From NCBI RefSeq assembly GCF_021049305.1, contig NZ_CP088081.1, positions 3,038,001-3,102,000 on the forward strand: 64,000 bases of DNA, in the 5' to 3' direction. Position 1 is the first letter of the stretch. Every line of letters starts with the position of its first letter. Below the pieces are notes generated by a model, which worked only from the letters and a program-made list of their open reading frames with translations, searched no databases and was not told where the DNA came from. A program made the translations under genes and the position numbers. This document shows, piece after piece, positions 54,674 to 64,000 of this stretch. The stretch comes from Ideonella dechloratans. GTDB lineage: Bacteria; Pseudomonadota; Gammaproteobacteria; Burkholderiales; Burkholderiaceae_C.

Positions 54674-57600
54674 TCAGCGCCGCGCCAGCACCGGTTGCAG
54701 GGCGTGGCCGGTGTGGGTGCCGGCGGCCACCAGGGCCTCCGGCGCACCGGCGCAGACCACCCGGCCGCCGCCGGTGCCGCCCTCGGGCCCCAGGTCCAGC
54801 ACCCAGTCGGCCTCGGCGATCACGTCCAGGTCGTGCTCGATCACCACCACCGAATGGCCGCCGTCCACCAGGCGGTGCAGCACCCGGATCAGGCGCTCCA
54901 CGTCCGCCATGTGCAGGCCCACCGTGGGCTCGTCCAGCACATAGAGGGTGTGGGGCGCCTTCTGGCCGCGCCGGCCCACCTCGTCGCGCACCTTGGTCAG
55001 CTCGGTCACCAGCTTGATGCGCTGGGCCTCGCCGCCGGACAGCGTGGGGCTGGGCTGGCCCAGGGTCAGGTAGCCCAGGCCCACGTCCTTGAGCAGCTGC
55101 AGCGGGTGGGCGATGGACGGCATGCTGGCGAAGAACTCCACCGCCTCGTCCACCTCCATCTTCAGCACGTCGCCGATGCTCTTGCCGCGCCAGGTCACCG
55201 CCAGCGTCTCGGTGTTGAAGCGCTGGCCGTGGCAGACGTCGCAGGGCACCTTCACATCGGGCAGGAAGCTCATCTCGATGGTGCGCATGCCCTGGCCCTC
55301 GCAGGCCGGACAGCGGCCCTGGCCGGTGTTGAAGGAGAAGCGCGCCGCGGTGTAGCCCCGGGCCTTGGCCTCCAGCGTCTCGGTGAAGAGCTTGCGGATG
55401 GCGTCCCAGAAGCCGATGTAGGTGGCCGGGCAGGAGCGCGGTGTCTTGCCGATCGGCGTCTGGTCGACCTCCAGCACCCGGTCCACGCCGCCCCAGCCGC
55501 TCAGGCTCCTGCAGCCCTGCAGGATGACGGACTGGGCCGCAGCCTCGTCATTCTTGCGGCCCTTGGCCGCCACCAGCGCCGCCACATTGGCCAGCAGCAC
55601 GTCGCGCGCCAGGGTGGACTTGCCGGAGCCGGACACACCGGTGACCGCCACCAGCCGGCCCAGCGGCACATCCACATCCACCTGCTGCAGGTTGTGCAGG
55701 CGGGCGCCGCGCAGCTCCAGGGCCGGGGTGGCCCGGGTCACCTCGCGCCGGGCCTGCAGCGGGTGGACCAGCGGATGGGCCAGGCAGCGGCCGGTCACCG
55801 AATCGGGCTGCAGCGCCAGCTCGGCCGCCGTGCCCTGGGCGATCAGCCGGCCGCCGCGCTTGCCGGCGCCGGGGCCGATGTCGATGATGTGGTCGGCCCG
55901 GCGGATGGTGTCCTCGTCGTGCTCCACCACCACCAGGGTGTTGCCGTTCTGGCCCAGCTGGTGCAGCGCGTTGAGCAGGATGCCGTTGTCGCGCGGGTGC
56001 AGGCCGATGGTCGGCTCGTCCAGCACGTAGCAGACCCCCTGCAGGCTGCTGCCCAGCTGCGCGGCCAGACGGATGCGCTGGGCCTCGCCGCCGGACAGCG
56101 TGGGCGCAGCGCGGTCCAGCGTCAGGTAGCCCAGGCCCACTTCTTCGAGGAAGGCCAGCCGGCCCTGGATCTCGGTGATGACGTCGCGGGCAATGCCCAG
56201 CTCGCGGGCGCTCATCGCGGTGCCAGCGCTCAGGCCCTCGATCCAGGCCTGGGTCTGGGTGACCGACCACTGGGCGACGGCGTGGATGCCCTCGCCCTGG
56301 AAGCTGACCGCGCGCGACATCGGGTTCAGGCGGGCACCATGGCAGTCCGGGCAGGCCTCGCCGGCCAGGCCTTCGACCTCCGGCTCCTCGCTGGGGAAGC
56401 TCTGCTCGCGGCCGCGGTTGTCCTCGTCGCGCACGCTGTCATCGAAGGCCTTGCGCTGCTCGCGGGTGAGCGCCAGGCCGGTGCCCACGCAGCTGGTGCA
56501 CCAGCCGTGCTTGCTGTTGTAGCTGAACATGCGCGGGTCCAGCTCGGGGTAGCTGGTGCCGCAGACCGGGCAGGCCCGCTTGGTCGAGAAGACCTTGACG
56601 CTGCCGATGCCCAGCGTGGAATCGCCATCCTCCAGCGCCTGGGCCAGGCCGTCCAGCGGTGCCAGCAGGTGCAGCACGCCCTTGCCCACGTCCAGGGCCT
56701 GGGCCAGCAGACGGCGCAGCTCGGCCTCGTTCTCCGGGCTCACCACCAGGTCGCCCACCGGCAGCTCCAGGGTGTGCTCCTTGAAGCGGTCCAGCCGCGG
56801 CCAGGGGTCCACCGGCAGGAACTCGCCATCCACCCGCAGGTGGGTGTGGCCGCGCGCCTTGGCCCACTTGGCCAGGTCGGTGTAGACGCCCTTGCGGTTG
56901 ACCACCAGCGGCGCCAGCAGCCCGATGTGCTGGCCCTTGTGGTCGCGCAGCAGCTGGGCGGCGATGCTCTCGGCCGTCTGCGGCATCACCGGGGCGCCGT
57001 CGTGCACGCAGTGCTGCAGGCCCAGCTTGACCCACAAAAGACGCAGGAAGTGCCAGACCTCGGTGGTGGTGGCCACGGTGGACTTGCGCCCGCCGCGCGA
57101 GAGGCGCTGCTCGATGGCCACCGTCGGCGGGATGCCCCAGACCGCATCCACCTCGGGCCGGCCGGCCGGCTGCACGATGGAGCGGGCGTAGGCGTTGAGC
57201 GATTCCAGGTAGCGGCGCTGACCTTCGTTGAAGAGGATGTCGAAGGCCAGCGTGCTCTTGCCTGAGCCGGACACGCCGGTGATGACGCTGAACTTGCCCC
57301 GCGGGATGTCGACGTTGAGCGCCTTCAGGTTGTGCTCGCGGGCGTTGATGATGCGGATGGCCTCGTCCTCGGCGCGCTTTTCGCGCACCACCCGGCCCAG
57401 GTAGCTGCCGCTGTCGGCGGCGGTCTTTTCGCCCGCATGCAGGGCGCCATCGTATTCACGCAGGGCCGCGCCGGTGTGGGACGTGGGGTGGCTGCGCAGG
57501 TCTTCCGGTGTGCCCACCGCCACCACCTCGCCCCCGGCGTCGCCGCCCTCGGGGCCCAGGTCGATCAGCCAGTCGGCCGCGCGGATCACGTCCAGGTTGT

Positions 57601-60346
57601 GCTCGATCACCAGCAGCGAATGGCCGGCGTCCAGCAGCTTGCGCAGCGCGCGCATCAGCTTGGCGATGTCGTCGAAGTGCAGGCCGGTGGTCGGCTCGTC
57701 AAAGACGAAGAGCGTGCCCTTCTTGGCCACCGGCTGGCGCGGCCGGCCCGCCGCCTCGGCCAGAAAACCGGCCAGCTTCAGGCGCTGGGCCTCGCCGCCA
57801 GAGAGCGTGGGCACCGGCTGACCCAGGCGCACATAGTCCAGGCCCACGTCCACGATGGGTTGCAACTTGGCCACCACCTCGCGGTCGCCGGCAAAGCACT
57901 GCACCGCCTCGCTGACGGTCAGCTCCAGCGTGTCGGCGATGGACAGGCTGCGGCCGGCCCGCTCGATCTTCACGTCCAGGATCTCGGCGCGGTAGCGGCT
58001 GCCATCGCAGTCGGGGCAGCGCAGGTACACGTCGGAGAGGAACTGCATCTCCACATGCTCGAAGCCCGAACCGCCGCAGGTCGGGCAGCGCCCGTCGCCG
58101 GCATTGAAGCTGAACATGCCGGCGGTGTACTTGCGCTCCTGCGCCAGCGGGGCCACCGCGAAGAGCTTGCGGATCTCGTCGAAGGCCCCGACATAGCTGG
58201 CGGGGTTGGAACGCGCCGTCTTGCCGATGGGCGACTGGTCCACGAAGGCCACGTCGGCCAGCAGGTCCGCGCCCAGCAGGCGGTCGTGCAGGCCCGGGGT
58301 CTCGGTGGCATGGCCGAAGTGGCGGTTCAGCGCCGGCACCAGCACGTCCTGCACCAGGGTGCTCTTGCCCGAGCCGGACACGCCGGTGACCACGGTGAGC
58401 CGCTGCAGCGGGAACTCGACCGAGAGGTTCTTCAGGTTGTTCTGCCGCGCGCCTTCCAGGATGAGCCGCGGCGTGCCGGGCTCGACAAAGCGTCGGAAGC
58501 CCATGCCCACCGACTTGCGCGCGCCCAGGTAGGCACCGGTCAGGGTGTCGGCCTCCCGGGCCTGCTCCGGCGCGCCGTCGAAGACGATCTGCCCGCCCTT
58601 CTCGCCCGGGCCGGGGCCCATGTCGATCAGGCGGTCGGCCGCCAGCATCACCGCCGGATCATGCTCCACCACCACCAGGGTGTTGCCGGCGTCGCGCAGG
58701 CGCTGCATGGCCTGGACGATGCGGTTCATGTCGCGCGGGTGCAGGCCGATGGACGGCTCGTCCAGCACGAACAGGGTGTTGACCAGCGAGGTGCCCAGCG
58801 CGGTGGTCAGGTTGATGCGCTGGACCTCGCCGCCGGACAGGGTGCGGCTCTGGCGGTCCAGGGTCAGGTAGCCCAGGCCCACGTCGCACAAATACTTCAG
58901 GCGATGCTGCACTTCCTCCAGCAACAGCTTGAAGGCCTCGTCGCGCAGCGCGTCGGGCAGGGTCAGCTGGTCGAAGAAGCGGCGCAGGCGCTCCAGCGGC
59001 AGCAGCATCAGGTCGTGCAGGGACAGGCCCGGCAGGGCCTCCAGCTGCGCACGCGTCCAGCCCACGCCCTGGGGCAGGAAGCGCTTTTCCGGCGGCAGTA
59101 CGGCATCGGCGTCGGCCTGGGAGCCCACGCGCCAAAGCAGCGCCTCCAGCTTGAGCCGAGCGCCGCCGCAGACGGTGCAGGGGGTGTAGCTGCGGTACTT
59201 GGACAAGAGCACCCGGATGTGCATCTTGTAGGACTTGCTCTCCAAGTACTCGAAGAAGCGGCGCACCCCGTACCACTGCTTGTTCCAGTTGCCGTTCCAG
59301 TTCGGCGAGCCCTCGATCACCCATTCGCGCTGGGCGGGAGTCAGCTGGTTCCAGGCGGTGTCGCGCGGAATGCCGGCATCGCCCGCGTACTTGACCAAGT
59401 CGTCCTGGCACTCCTTCCAGGCCGGGGTCTGCATCGGCTTGATGGCACCGTTGCGCAGGGTCTTCTTCTCGTCGGGGATGACCAGGCCGAAATCCACGCC
59501 GATCACCCGGCCGAAGCCGCGGCAGGTCTCGCAGGCGCCGTAGGCGGAGTTGAAGCTGAACAGGGCCGGCTGCGGCTCGCTGTAACGCAGGTCGCTTTCC
59601 GGGCAGTGCAGGCCGGTGCTGTACTTCCAGAGTGAAGGCTCACCTTCTTCTTGCAGGGCATAGACGGTCAGCCGCCCCTGCCCACGCTTGAGCGACAGCT
59701 CGATGGCCTCCATCACCCGGGCGCGCTCGGCGTTGCCCAGGCGCAGCCGGTCGGCCACCACGTCGAGCAGCTTCTTGTCACCCACCACCCGCTCGGCCTG
59801 CACCCTGCTGAAGCCACTGGCCGCCAGCCACTGTTCCAGCTGCTCGGCGGTCGTGTTGGCGGGCAACTCAACAGGAAAAGTGAGCACCAACCTCGGATCC
59901 CCCGCCGCCGCGGCCCGGGCCTGCAGGTCGGCGTAAATGGTGTCGGGGTTGTCGTGCCGCACCGGCAGCGCGGTCTGGCGGTCGAACAGCTGGGCGGCCC
60001 GGGCGAACAAGAGCTTCAGGTGGTCGTTCAGCTCGGTCATCGTGCCCACCGTGGAGCGGCTGGTGCGCACCGGGTTGGTCTGGTCGATCGCGATCGCCGG
60101 GGGCACGCCCTCGACCTTGTCCACCGCCGGGCGGTCCATGCGGTCCAGGAACTGGCGGGCATAGGCCGAGAAGGTCTCGACATAGCGCCGCTGCCCCTCG
60201 GCGTAGAGGGTGTCGAACACCAAGCTGGATTTGCCCGAACCGCTGGGGCCGGTGACCACCGTCATCTCGCCGGTGCGGATGTCCAGGTCCAGGTTCTTGA
60301 GGTTGTGCTGGCGGGCGCCGCGGATGTGGATCAGGCCGGAGGACAT
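54674..60346 (-). CDS. uvrA: Double-length UvrA, excinuclease ABC subunit A (tandem duplication)
   Basis: An 1890-residue protein made of two UvrA units joined head to tail, about twice the usual 940-950. Each half has two ABC ATPase sites: Walker [10 protein letters not shown] and GVSGSGKST in the first, GVSGSGKST twice in the second, with four LSGGE signatures. Both halves keep the zinc modules (for example CPTCGGSG...CPDCDG and CPACEGQG...CDVCHG), and both include the UvrB/DNA-binding insertions. UvrA starts nucleotide excision repair as a dimer, so this chain may act as a covalent dimer. The start [19 protein letters not shown] is the usual one. I believe similar long UvrAs occur in some Burkholderiales. 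Confidence 0.93.
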   Translation of the reverse strand: MSSGLIHIRGARQHNLKNLDLDIRTGEMTVVTGPSGSGKSSLVFDTLYAEGQRRYVETFSAYARQFLDRMDRPAVDKVEGVPPAIAIDQTNPVRTSRSTVGTMTELNDHLKLLFARAAQLFDRQTALPVRHDNPDTIYADLQARAAAAGDPRLVLTFPVELPANTTAEQLEQWLAASGFSRVQAERVVGDKKLLDVVADRLRLGNAERARVMEAIELSLKRGQGRLTVYALQEEGEPSLWKYSTGLHCPESDLRYSEPQPALFSFNSAYGACETCRGFGRVIGVDFGLVIPDEKKTLRNGAIKPMQTPAWKECQDDLVKYAGDAGIPRDTAWNQLTPAQREWVIEGSPNWNGNWNKQWYGVRRFFEYLESKSYKMHIRVLLSKYRSYTPCTVCGGARLKLEALLWRVGSQADADAVLPPEKRFLPQGVGWTRAQLEALPGLSLHDLMLLPLERLRRFFDQLTLPDALRDEAFKLLLEEVQHRLKYLCDVGLGYLTLDRQSRTLSGGEVQRINLTTALGTSLVNTLFVLDEPSIGLHPRDMNRIVQAMQRLRDAGNTLVVVEHDPAVMLAADRLIDMGPGPGEKGGQIVFDGAPEQAREADTLTGAYLGARKSVGMGFRRFVEPGTPRLILEGARQNNLKNLSVEFPLQRLTVVTGVSGSGKSTLVQDVLVPALNRHFGHATETPGLHDRLLGADLLADVAFVDQSPIGKTARSNPASYVGAFDEIRKLFAVAPLAQERKYTAGMFSFNAGDGRCPTCGGSGFEHVEMQFLSDVYLRCPDCDGSRYRAEILDVKIERAGRSLSIADTLELTVSEAVQCFAGDREVVAKLQPIVDVGLDYVRLGQPVPTLSGGEAQRLKLAGFLAEAAGRPRQPVAKKGTLFVFDEPTTGLHFDDIAKLMRALRKLLDAGHSLLVIEHNLDVIRAADWLIDLGPEGGDAGGEVVAVGTPEDLRSHPTSHTGAALREYDGALHAGEKTAADSGSYLGRVVREKRAEDEAIRIINAREHNLKALNVDIPRGKFSVITGVSGSGKSTLAFDILFNEGQRRYLESLNAYARSIVQPAGRPEVDAVWGIPPTVAIEQRLSRGGRKSTVATTTEVWHFLRLLWVKLGLQHCVHDGAPVMPQTAESIAAQLLRDHKGQHIGLLAPLVVNRKGVYTDLAKWAKARGHTHLRVDGEFLPVDPWPRLDRFKEHTLELPVGDLVVSPENEAELRRLLAQALDVGKGVLHLLAPLDGLAQALEDGDSTLGIGSVKVFSTKRACPVCGTSYPELDPRMFSYNSKHGWCTSCVGTGLALTREQRKAFDDSVRDEDNRGREQSFPSEEPEVEGLAGEACPDCHGARLNPMSRAVSFQGEGIHAVAQWSVTQTQAWIEGLSAGTAMSARELGIARDVITEIQGRLAFLEEVGLGYLTLDRAAPTLSGGEAQRIRLAAQLGSSLQGVCYVLDEPTIGLHPRDNGILLNALHQLGQNGNTLVVVEHDEDTIRRADHIIDIGPGAGKRGGRLIAQGTAAELALQPDSVTGRCLAHPLVHPLQARREVTRATPALELRGARLHNLQQVDVDVPLGRLVAVTGVSGSGKSTLARDVLLANVAALVAAKGRKNDEAAAQSVILQGCRSLSGWGGVDRVLEVDQTPIGKTPRSCPATYIGFWDAIRKLFTETLEAKARGYTAARFSFNTGQGRCPACEGQGMRTIEMSFLPDVKVPCDVCHGQRFNTETLAVTWRGKSIGDVLKMEVDEAVEFFASMPSIAHPLQLLKDVGLGYLTLGQPSPTLSGGEAQRIKLVTELTKVRDEVGRRGQKAPHTLYVLDEPTVGLHMADVERLIRVLHRLVDGGHSVVVIEHDLDVIAEADWVLDLGPEGGTGGGRVVCAGAPEALVAAGTHTGHALQPVLARR

Positions 60347-60579
60347 GGCAGACAGGACGTGGTGGAAGGGCCGGAAGGGGAGATCAACCGCTTATGTTGA
60401 CACGGGGCTGGCCCACCCGGTGAGCGCCCGGTCATTGCCGGACCGGCCCCCACCCCTGCCCGCCCGGGTGTCGCAATGTAAAGGGGGGGTAAAACGCGGC
60501 CGTACGTACCCCCACATCCCTCGGCAAGCCCCCGAGTCAGGCCTTAGGCTTCGTGTCCAGGTTTTCCCCATGCTGGCCC
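60347..60579. promoter_or_regulatory. Divergent promoter region between uvrA and the response regulator gene
   Basis: A 233-nt gap between divergent genes. It contains a poly-G/poly-C pair (GGGGGGG near 60483 and ACCCCC near 60508) and CGTACGTAC. I see no clear LexA box (CTGT-N8-ACAG) for uvrA and no confident -35/-10 pair. Confidence 0.4.
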
Positions 60580-61377
60580 ATGAAGTCCAACGACACCCCC
60601 TCGCCCCCGCACCCCGCCCGCATCCTGGTGGTCGACATCGACCCCGAGACGCAGGAGGCGATCGCCCGCCCCCTCCAGCAACGGGGCCACCAGGTGGAGC
60701 TCAGCGAGGACTTCGGCGCCATCGCGCAATGCGGACGGAGGGGCTTCGACCTGCTGGTCGTGGCGCCACAGACCCGCCGGCGCCGTGGGCCGGACCCCTG
60801 GGTGCAACTGCGTCAGCTGCGGGACAGTGGTGCGTCCCCTCCGGTGCTGGTGCTGCTGACCGCCAGCCATGCGGCCGACCGGGCGGTGGCCCTGGAGCTG
60901 GGCGCCGATGCCGTGCTGGACAAGCCCTTCCACCCGGGGGAACTGCGAGCCCGGGTGCACGCGCTGCTGCGCCGCGCCCGCCCCGGCGCCGTCTCCTCGG
61001 CGTCGGCCGTGCGCTTCGGCGACTGGGCGCTGGAACCCGACAGCCGCACCCTGGTGGCGCCCACCGGGCTGCAGGTGCCCCTGTCGGAGGCGGAATGCGC
61101 GCTGCTGCAGGCCTTTCTGGAGCACCCGCGCAGCACCCTGAACCGGCAGCAACTGCTGGACATGGCGCGCGGCCAGGGCGTCCAGCAGCTGGACCGCAGC
61201 ATCGACCTGCTGGTGTCCCGTCTGCGGCACAAACTGGATGACGACCCGCGCGCGCCCCGGTTGATCCACACCGTGCGCGGCATCGGCTACCTGTTCCATG
61301 CCTTGGCGGACCCCTCGACGGCCGGCGGTGGTCTGGCGTCGGAAGACAGCCTGGCGACACCTCGTCCGACGACATAG
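60580..61377 (+). CDS. Atypical OmpR/PhoB-type response regulator lacking the phospho-acceptor Asp
   Basis: A 265-residue protein with an N-terminal receiver-like domain (about 14-130) and a C-terminal winged-helix DNA-binding domain (about 145-240, with LDRSIDLLVSRLRHKL and VRGIGYLFHA). In the receiver, the usual DLxxLDxxLP strand reads FDLLVVAPQT, so the phospho-Asp is missing; the acidic pair is reduced to VVDID, while the Lys in LDKPF is kept. It is therefore probably controlled by something other than phosphorylation. No sensor kinase gene is adjacent. I used ATG 60580, which lies before the receiver; a GTG at 60553 is possible. Its target is unknown; the lipoprotein downstream is a candidate. 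Confidence 0.85.
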   Translation: MKSNDTPSPPHPARILVVDIDPETQEAIARPLQQRGHQVELSEDFGAIAQCGRRGFDLLVVAPQTRRRRGPDPWVQLRQLRDSGASPPVLVLLTASHAADRAVALELGADAVLDKPFHPGELRARVHALLRRARPGAVSSASAVRFGDWALEPDSRTLVAPTGLQVPLSEAECALLQAFLEHPRSTLNRQQLLDMARGQGVQQLDRSIDLLVSRLRHKLDDDPRAPRLIHTVRGIGYLFHALADPSTAGGGLASEDSLATPRPTT

Positions 61378-61486
61378 GGAGTCCCAAGCCTGGGGTCTCC
61401 CCCTACACTGCGCGCCGGAGGCTCATGTCCTCCAGGGACCGTCGACCGCTGGCCGGCGGGTTCAGCAGATCAGTGCGGGAAGACCC

Positions 61487-63655
61487 ATGTTGTTGCGACT
61501 GTTGCGAGGGGGCCTGGCAGGCCTGTTGTTGCTGGGCTTGCTGGCGGGCTGCGGCGGCGGGCGCCCCGAGGACCCGACCCTGTCGCTGAGCCTGGCCGTC
61601 GATGGCAGTGCCGCCAGCGGCACCACCAGCGGCACCACCACCACCTTGCAGATCCAGTCCGGCCAGACGGTCACGATGGACAGCAGCCTGGATGTGGCGG
61701 TCGTCGAATCTCCCGGGCAAGCCACCCTCACCTCCCTGACCAAGACCAGCACCTCCTGGATCGGCCTGGTCAACAGCGCCGTGGAGGACGACGTCACCCT
61801 GCAGGTGACCTCGCGCGACTATCCCGACCAGACCCGCACCGTGGTGCTGCACGTCACCCCCACCCCGCTGGCGATCAACGTCGTGGTGGACGGGGTGACC
61901 CAGACAGCCACCCCGGTGGGCACCGGCGGTGACTACTCGCTCAGCATCCAGTCCGGCCAGACCGTGGCCCTGCAGTCCAATGTGGGCCTGGATCTCACCA
62001 CCGATTTCGGCGACGCCCGCGTGGCCAACCGGGTCGTGTCCAAGACGGGCTGGCAGGGCACGCTGACCAGCGCCGTGGACACCGAGGTCACCTTCACCGC
62101 AGCCGTGGACGGCGACAGCAGTCGCAGCGCCCTGGTCCATGTGCTGATCGCCGCCACGCCCCTGCAGGTGGGCGTGATGGTGGATGGCGTGACCCAGAAC
62201 GCCGCCCCCGTGCTGGCCGGCGAAAGCTACACGGTCACCATCAGCTCGGGCCAGCAGGTGGCCCTGCACAGCACGGTGGCCATGGTGGTGGACGAAAGCC
62301 TGGGAGCCGCCAACAAGTCGGCCTACACCAAGACCGCCACCGACTGGTCGGCCAACCTCGCCAGCGCCAGCTCGACCGAGGCCACCCTGGTGGTCAAGTC
62401 CAACGCGGACAACAGCCTGATGGCCACCATCCACGTGGTGATCGATCCCAAGCCGCTGGCGGTGACGGTGTCGGTGGACGGCACGCTGGAAACCAGCACC
62501 GCCGTGACCGCCGGCCAGACCCATGAGCTGAGCATCAGCTCCGGTCAGCAGCTCACGCTGGACAGCAACATCAAGGTCAACTTCGCCTCCTCGCTGGGGG
62601 CGGCCAGCGCCAGCAACATCAGCAAGTCCAGCACCGAATGGCAGGCCAATCTGAGCGCGGGCGCGGCCACCACGGTGACGCTGACCGCCACGGCCCAGGG
62701 CGACAGCACGCGGGTGGCCACCATCGTGGTGCATGTGGCGGCGGCACCGCTGCAGGTCGGCGTGCTGGTCAACGGCGTGTCGGTCACGGCCACCCCGCTG
62801 CTGGCCGGGCAGGCCACCACGGTCAACATGAGCTCGGACCAGTCGCTGACCCTCAACAGCAACGTGTCCTTCCAGGTGGACGAGTCGCTGGGCACCGCCA
62901 CCAAGAGTGCCTACACCAAGACGGCCAACACCTGGTCGGCCAAGCTCAGCAGCACCGCGCCGACGGTGCTCACGCTGACCGCCAAGTCGGCCGCGGACAG
63001 CAGCCAGGCGGTGACGGTCAACGTGGTGCTCGACCAGATCCCGCTGACCGTCAACCTGCAGATCCTGACCAGCGACGGCGCCACCGTGGTACAGACCGAC
63101 ACGGCCACGGCCGGCGACGTCAAGACCTACAGCATCCCGACCGGCTACCGGGTGGCCGTGGGCTCGCCCACGCTGCCGATCAACGTCACCGCCGACTTCG
63201 GCGATGGCCTGGCCCGCTACGTCAACAGCACGAACCACAGCTGGAACGCGATGCTGGTCAGCGGCAGCGCCACCGAAGCCGTGCTGAACGTCACGCCCCA
63301 GGGCGCCACCACCGGCGGCCTGACCTTGAAGTTCGACATCGTGCCCAAGGACCTGTCGCTCAATGTGAGCGTCAATGGCCTGGCCCTGCCGACCAGCCCC
63401 TACGCCGCCGGTGACAACCTGACCATCCTGGTCTCGTCCGGCGATGTGGTGGCCATGGCCAGCGATGGCGCGAACATCACGGTCACCAGCACGCTCAGCG
63501 GCCTGACCGAATCCTCCGTGACCAAGACCAGCACGACGTACTCCGTCTCGCTGACCAACAGCACGGGCGCCGACCAGACCGCCACCTACACCATCACCTC
63601 GGCCTCGAACCCCACCGCCCAGGTGATGCTCAACATCACCGTGCGCGCCCCCTGA
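61487..63655 (+). CDS. Lipoprotein with seven tandem beta-rich repeats
   Basis: A 722-residue exported protein. The signal MLLRLLRGGLAGLLLLGLLAGC ends in a lipobox (Cys22). The mature part is almost wholly seven tandem repeats of about 98 residues, each built as L-x-V-x-V-x-V-x-G, a SGQ-VALxS-type strand, KT-x-x-x-W-x-A-x-L and a closing VTLTxTA...V-VxVxxxP. Repeats 3 to 5 are the most alike; 6 and 7 are diverged. The sequence is rich in Thr, Ser, Val and Ala and nearly lacks Cys. Such architecture suggests an extended surface or periplasmic adhesin-like rod. I cannot assign a family. A strong terminator follows. Confidence 0.82.
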   Translation: MLLRLLRGGLAGLLLLGLLAGCGGGRPEDPTLSLSLAVDGSAASGTTSGTTTTLQIQSGQTVTMDSSLDVAVVESPGQATLTSLTKTSTSWIGLVNSAVEDDVTLQVTSRDYPDQTRTVVLHVTPTPLAINVVVDGVTQTATPVGTGGDYSLSIQSGQTVALQSNVGLDLTTDFGDARVANRVVSKTGWQGTLTSAVDTEVTFTAAVDGDSSRSALVHVLIAATPLQVGVMVDGVTQNAAPVLAGESYTVTISSGQQVALHSTVAMVVDESLGAANKSAYTKTATDWSANLASASSTEATLVVKSNADNSLMATIHVVIDPKPLAVTVSVDGTLETSTAVTAGQTHELSISSGQQLTLDSNIKVNFASSLGAASASNISKSSTEWQANLSAGAATTVTLTATAQGDSTRVATIVVHVAAAPLQVGVLVNGVSVTATPLLAGQATTVNMSSDQSLTLNSNVSFQVDESLGTATKSAYTKTANTWSAKLSSTAPTVLTLTAKSAADSSQAVTVNVVLDQIPLTVNLQILTSDGATVVQTDTATAGDVKTYSIPTGYRVAVGSPTLPINVTADFGDGLARYVNSTNHSWNAMLVSGSATEAVLNVTPQGATTGGLTLKFDIVPKDLSLNVSVNGLALPTSPYAAGDNLTILVSSGDVVAMASDGANITVTSTLSGLTESSVTKTSTTYSVSLTNSTGADQTATYTITSASNPTAQVMLNITVRAP

Positions 63656-63674
63656 GTCCCGGCGGCCGGTGAAC

Positions 63675-63710
63675 AAAAAAGGGGCGGACCTCGCGGTCCG
63701 CCCCTTTTTT
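63675..63710. terminator. Strong bidirectional terminator
   Basis: AAAAAAGGGGCGGACC, loop TCGC, GGTCCGCCCCTTTTTT: a perfect 16-bp stem including flanking A- and T-tracts, between the repeat lipoprotein gene and the convergent gene at the right edge. Confidence 0.95.
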
Positions 63711-63727
63711 CCATGGCGATCCCGGAC

Positions 63728-64000
63728 TCAGTCGGGCACCACCAGCGTGTGGCCGTCGAAGACGATCTGCGCGGCCGGCGCGGGCGAGGCCGAGATCGGC
63801 GGTACGTTGACACCGGACAACGCCGTGCTGCTGCTGGCCCGGGGCACGGTGTGCACCACCTGGCTGACCGGCAGCGGCGCACCGGTGGTCAGGTGGGCCC
63901 AGACCGCATCCATCGCCGCGTTGAAGTACACATGCAGCGGGATGAAGCGGGTGTCGTAGCCCAGCAGCGCCCCATAGGACATGAAGGCGTCGAAGTGCTG
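63728..64000 (-). CDS. C-terminal end of a probable 3-hydroxybutyrate oligomer hydrolase (partial)
   Basis: The last 90 residues of a minus-strand gene that continues past the right edge. The text DTRFIPLHVYFNAAMDAVWA, the following PLPVSQVVHTVPR and the ending LVVPD are what I recall from the C-termini of D-(-)-3-hydroxybutyrate oligomer hydrolases, which degrade oligomers released from polyhydroxybutyrate, the storage polymer common in this order. The catalytic Ser would lie outside the window, so the assignment rests on memory of the C-terminal pattern only. Confidence 0.55.
   Translation of the reverse strand, partial: QHFDAFMSYGALLGYDTRFIPLHVYFNAAMDAVWAHLTTGAPLPVSQVVHTVPRASSSTALSGVNVPPISASPAPAAQIVFDGHTLVVPD

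Noticed and set aside
54695..59635. Long plus-strand open frames (856 and 767 codons) opposite uvrA
   Set aside because: These are shadows of the high third-position GC in uvrA; their translations are low-complexity and contain no domain.

Overview
The window looks like a high-GC chromosome segment from a Burkholderiales betaproteobacterium, probably the Leptothrix/Rubrivivax/Ideonella side of the order. The evidence is gene content and order: pilB-pilC-pilD-coaE-zapD-yacG, HrcA/CIRCE-controlled groESL, engB next to a dihaem cytochrome c4 and the resB-ccsB cytochrome c maturation pair, msrPQ, and a giant tandem UvrA. The species call is inference.

Positions 1 to about 32,039 form a defence island that ends at a 45-base copy of the 3' half of tRNA-Pro(CGG) (32040-32084). 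From left to right it holds three modules. (1) A BREX type 1-like operon (1-19844): brxA (3' end only), brxB, brxC, pglX, pglZ and brxL. Four unusual genes sit inside it: a dynamin-like GTPase ending in a MITD1-like phospholipid-binding (MIT_C) domain, a C2H2 zinc-finger protein, a Pro/Ala-rich coiled-coil protein and a lidless Hsp70-like ATPase with a Cys knuckle. The insertions are tightly coupled to the core genes by overlaps or gaps of 2-3 nt. The same 15-base motif precedes both pglX and brxL. This extended BREX is the best candidate for an undescribed system. (2) A type I Wadjet locus, jetABCD (20422-28570), that is broken twice: jetB has an in-frame TAA, and jetC is split inside its Walker A motif by a complete IS21-family element with a 6-bp target duplication. 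(3) A regulator/HEPN-like remnant and a hipBA toxin-antitoxin pair with three matching 17-bp operators (28589-31799). No integrase is present in the window.

From about 32.3 kb the sequence is ordinary chromosome. In order: the type IV pilus assembly ATPase, platform protein and prepilin peptidase; coaE, zapD, yacG and a lipoprotein; groES-groEL behind a sigma70 promoter and a perfect CIRCE; a patatin-like outer-membrane autotransporter; engB (minus strand); cytochrome c4; resB-ccsB; a dienelactone hydrolase; msrP-msrQ; and a secreted M36 metalloprotease. After these come a degenerate HD-GYP protein and the 1890-residue UvrA (both minus strand), an atypical OmpR-type regulator lacking its phospho-acceptor, a seven-repeat lipoprotein, and the 3' end of a probable 3-hydroxybutyrate oligomer hydrolase running off the right edge.

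Functionally the left half is a phage/plasmid defence cluster in which BREX looks intact and Wadjet dead. The right half covers pilus biogenesis, proteostasis, cytochrome c maturation, envelope methionine repair and DNA repair. Protein assignments rest on motifs and gene order read by eye; no database search was run.
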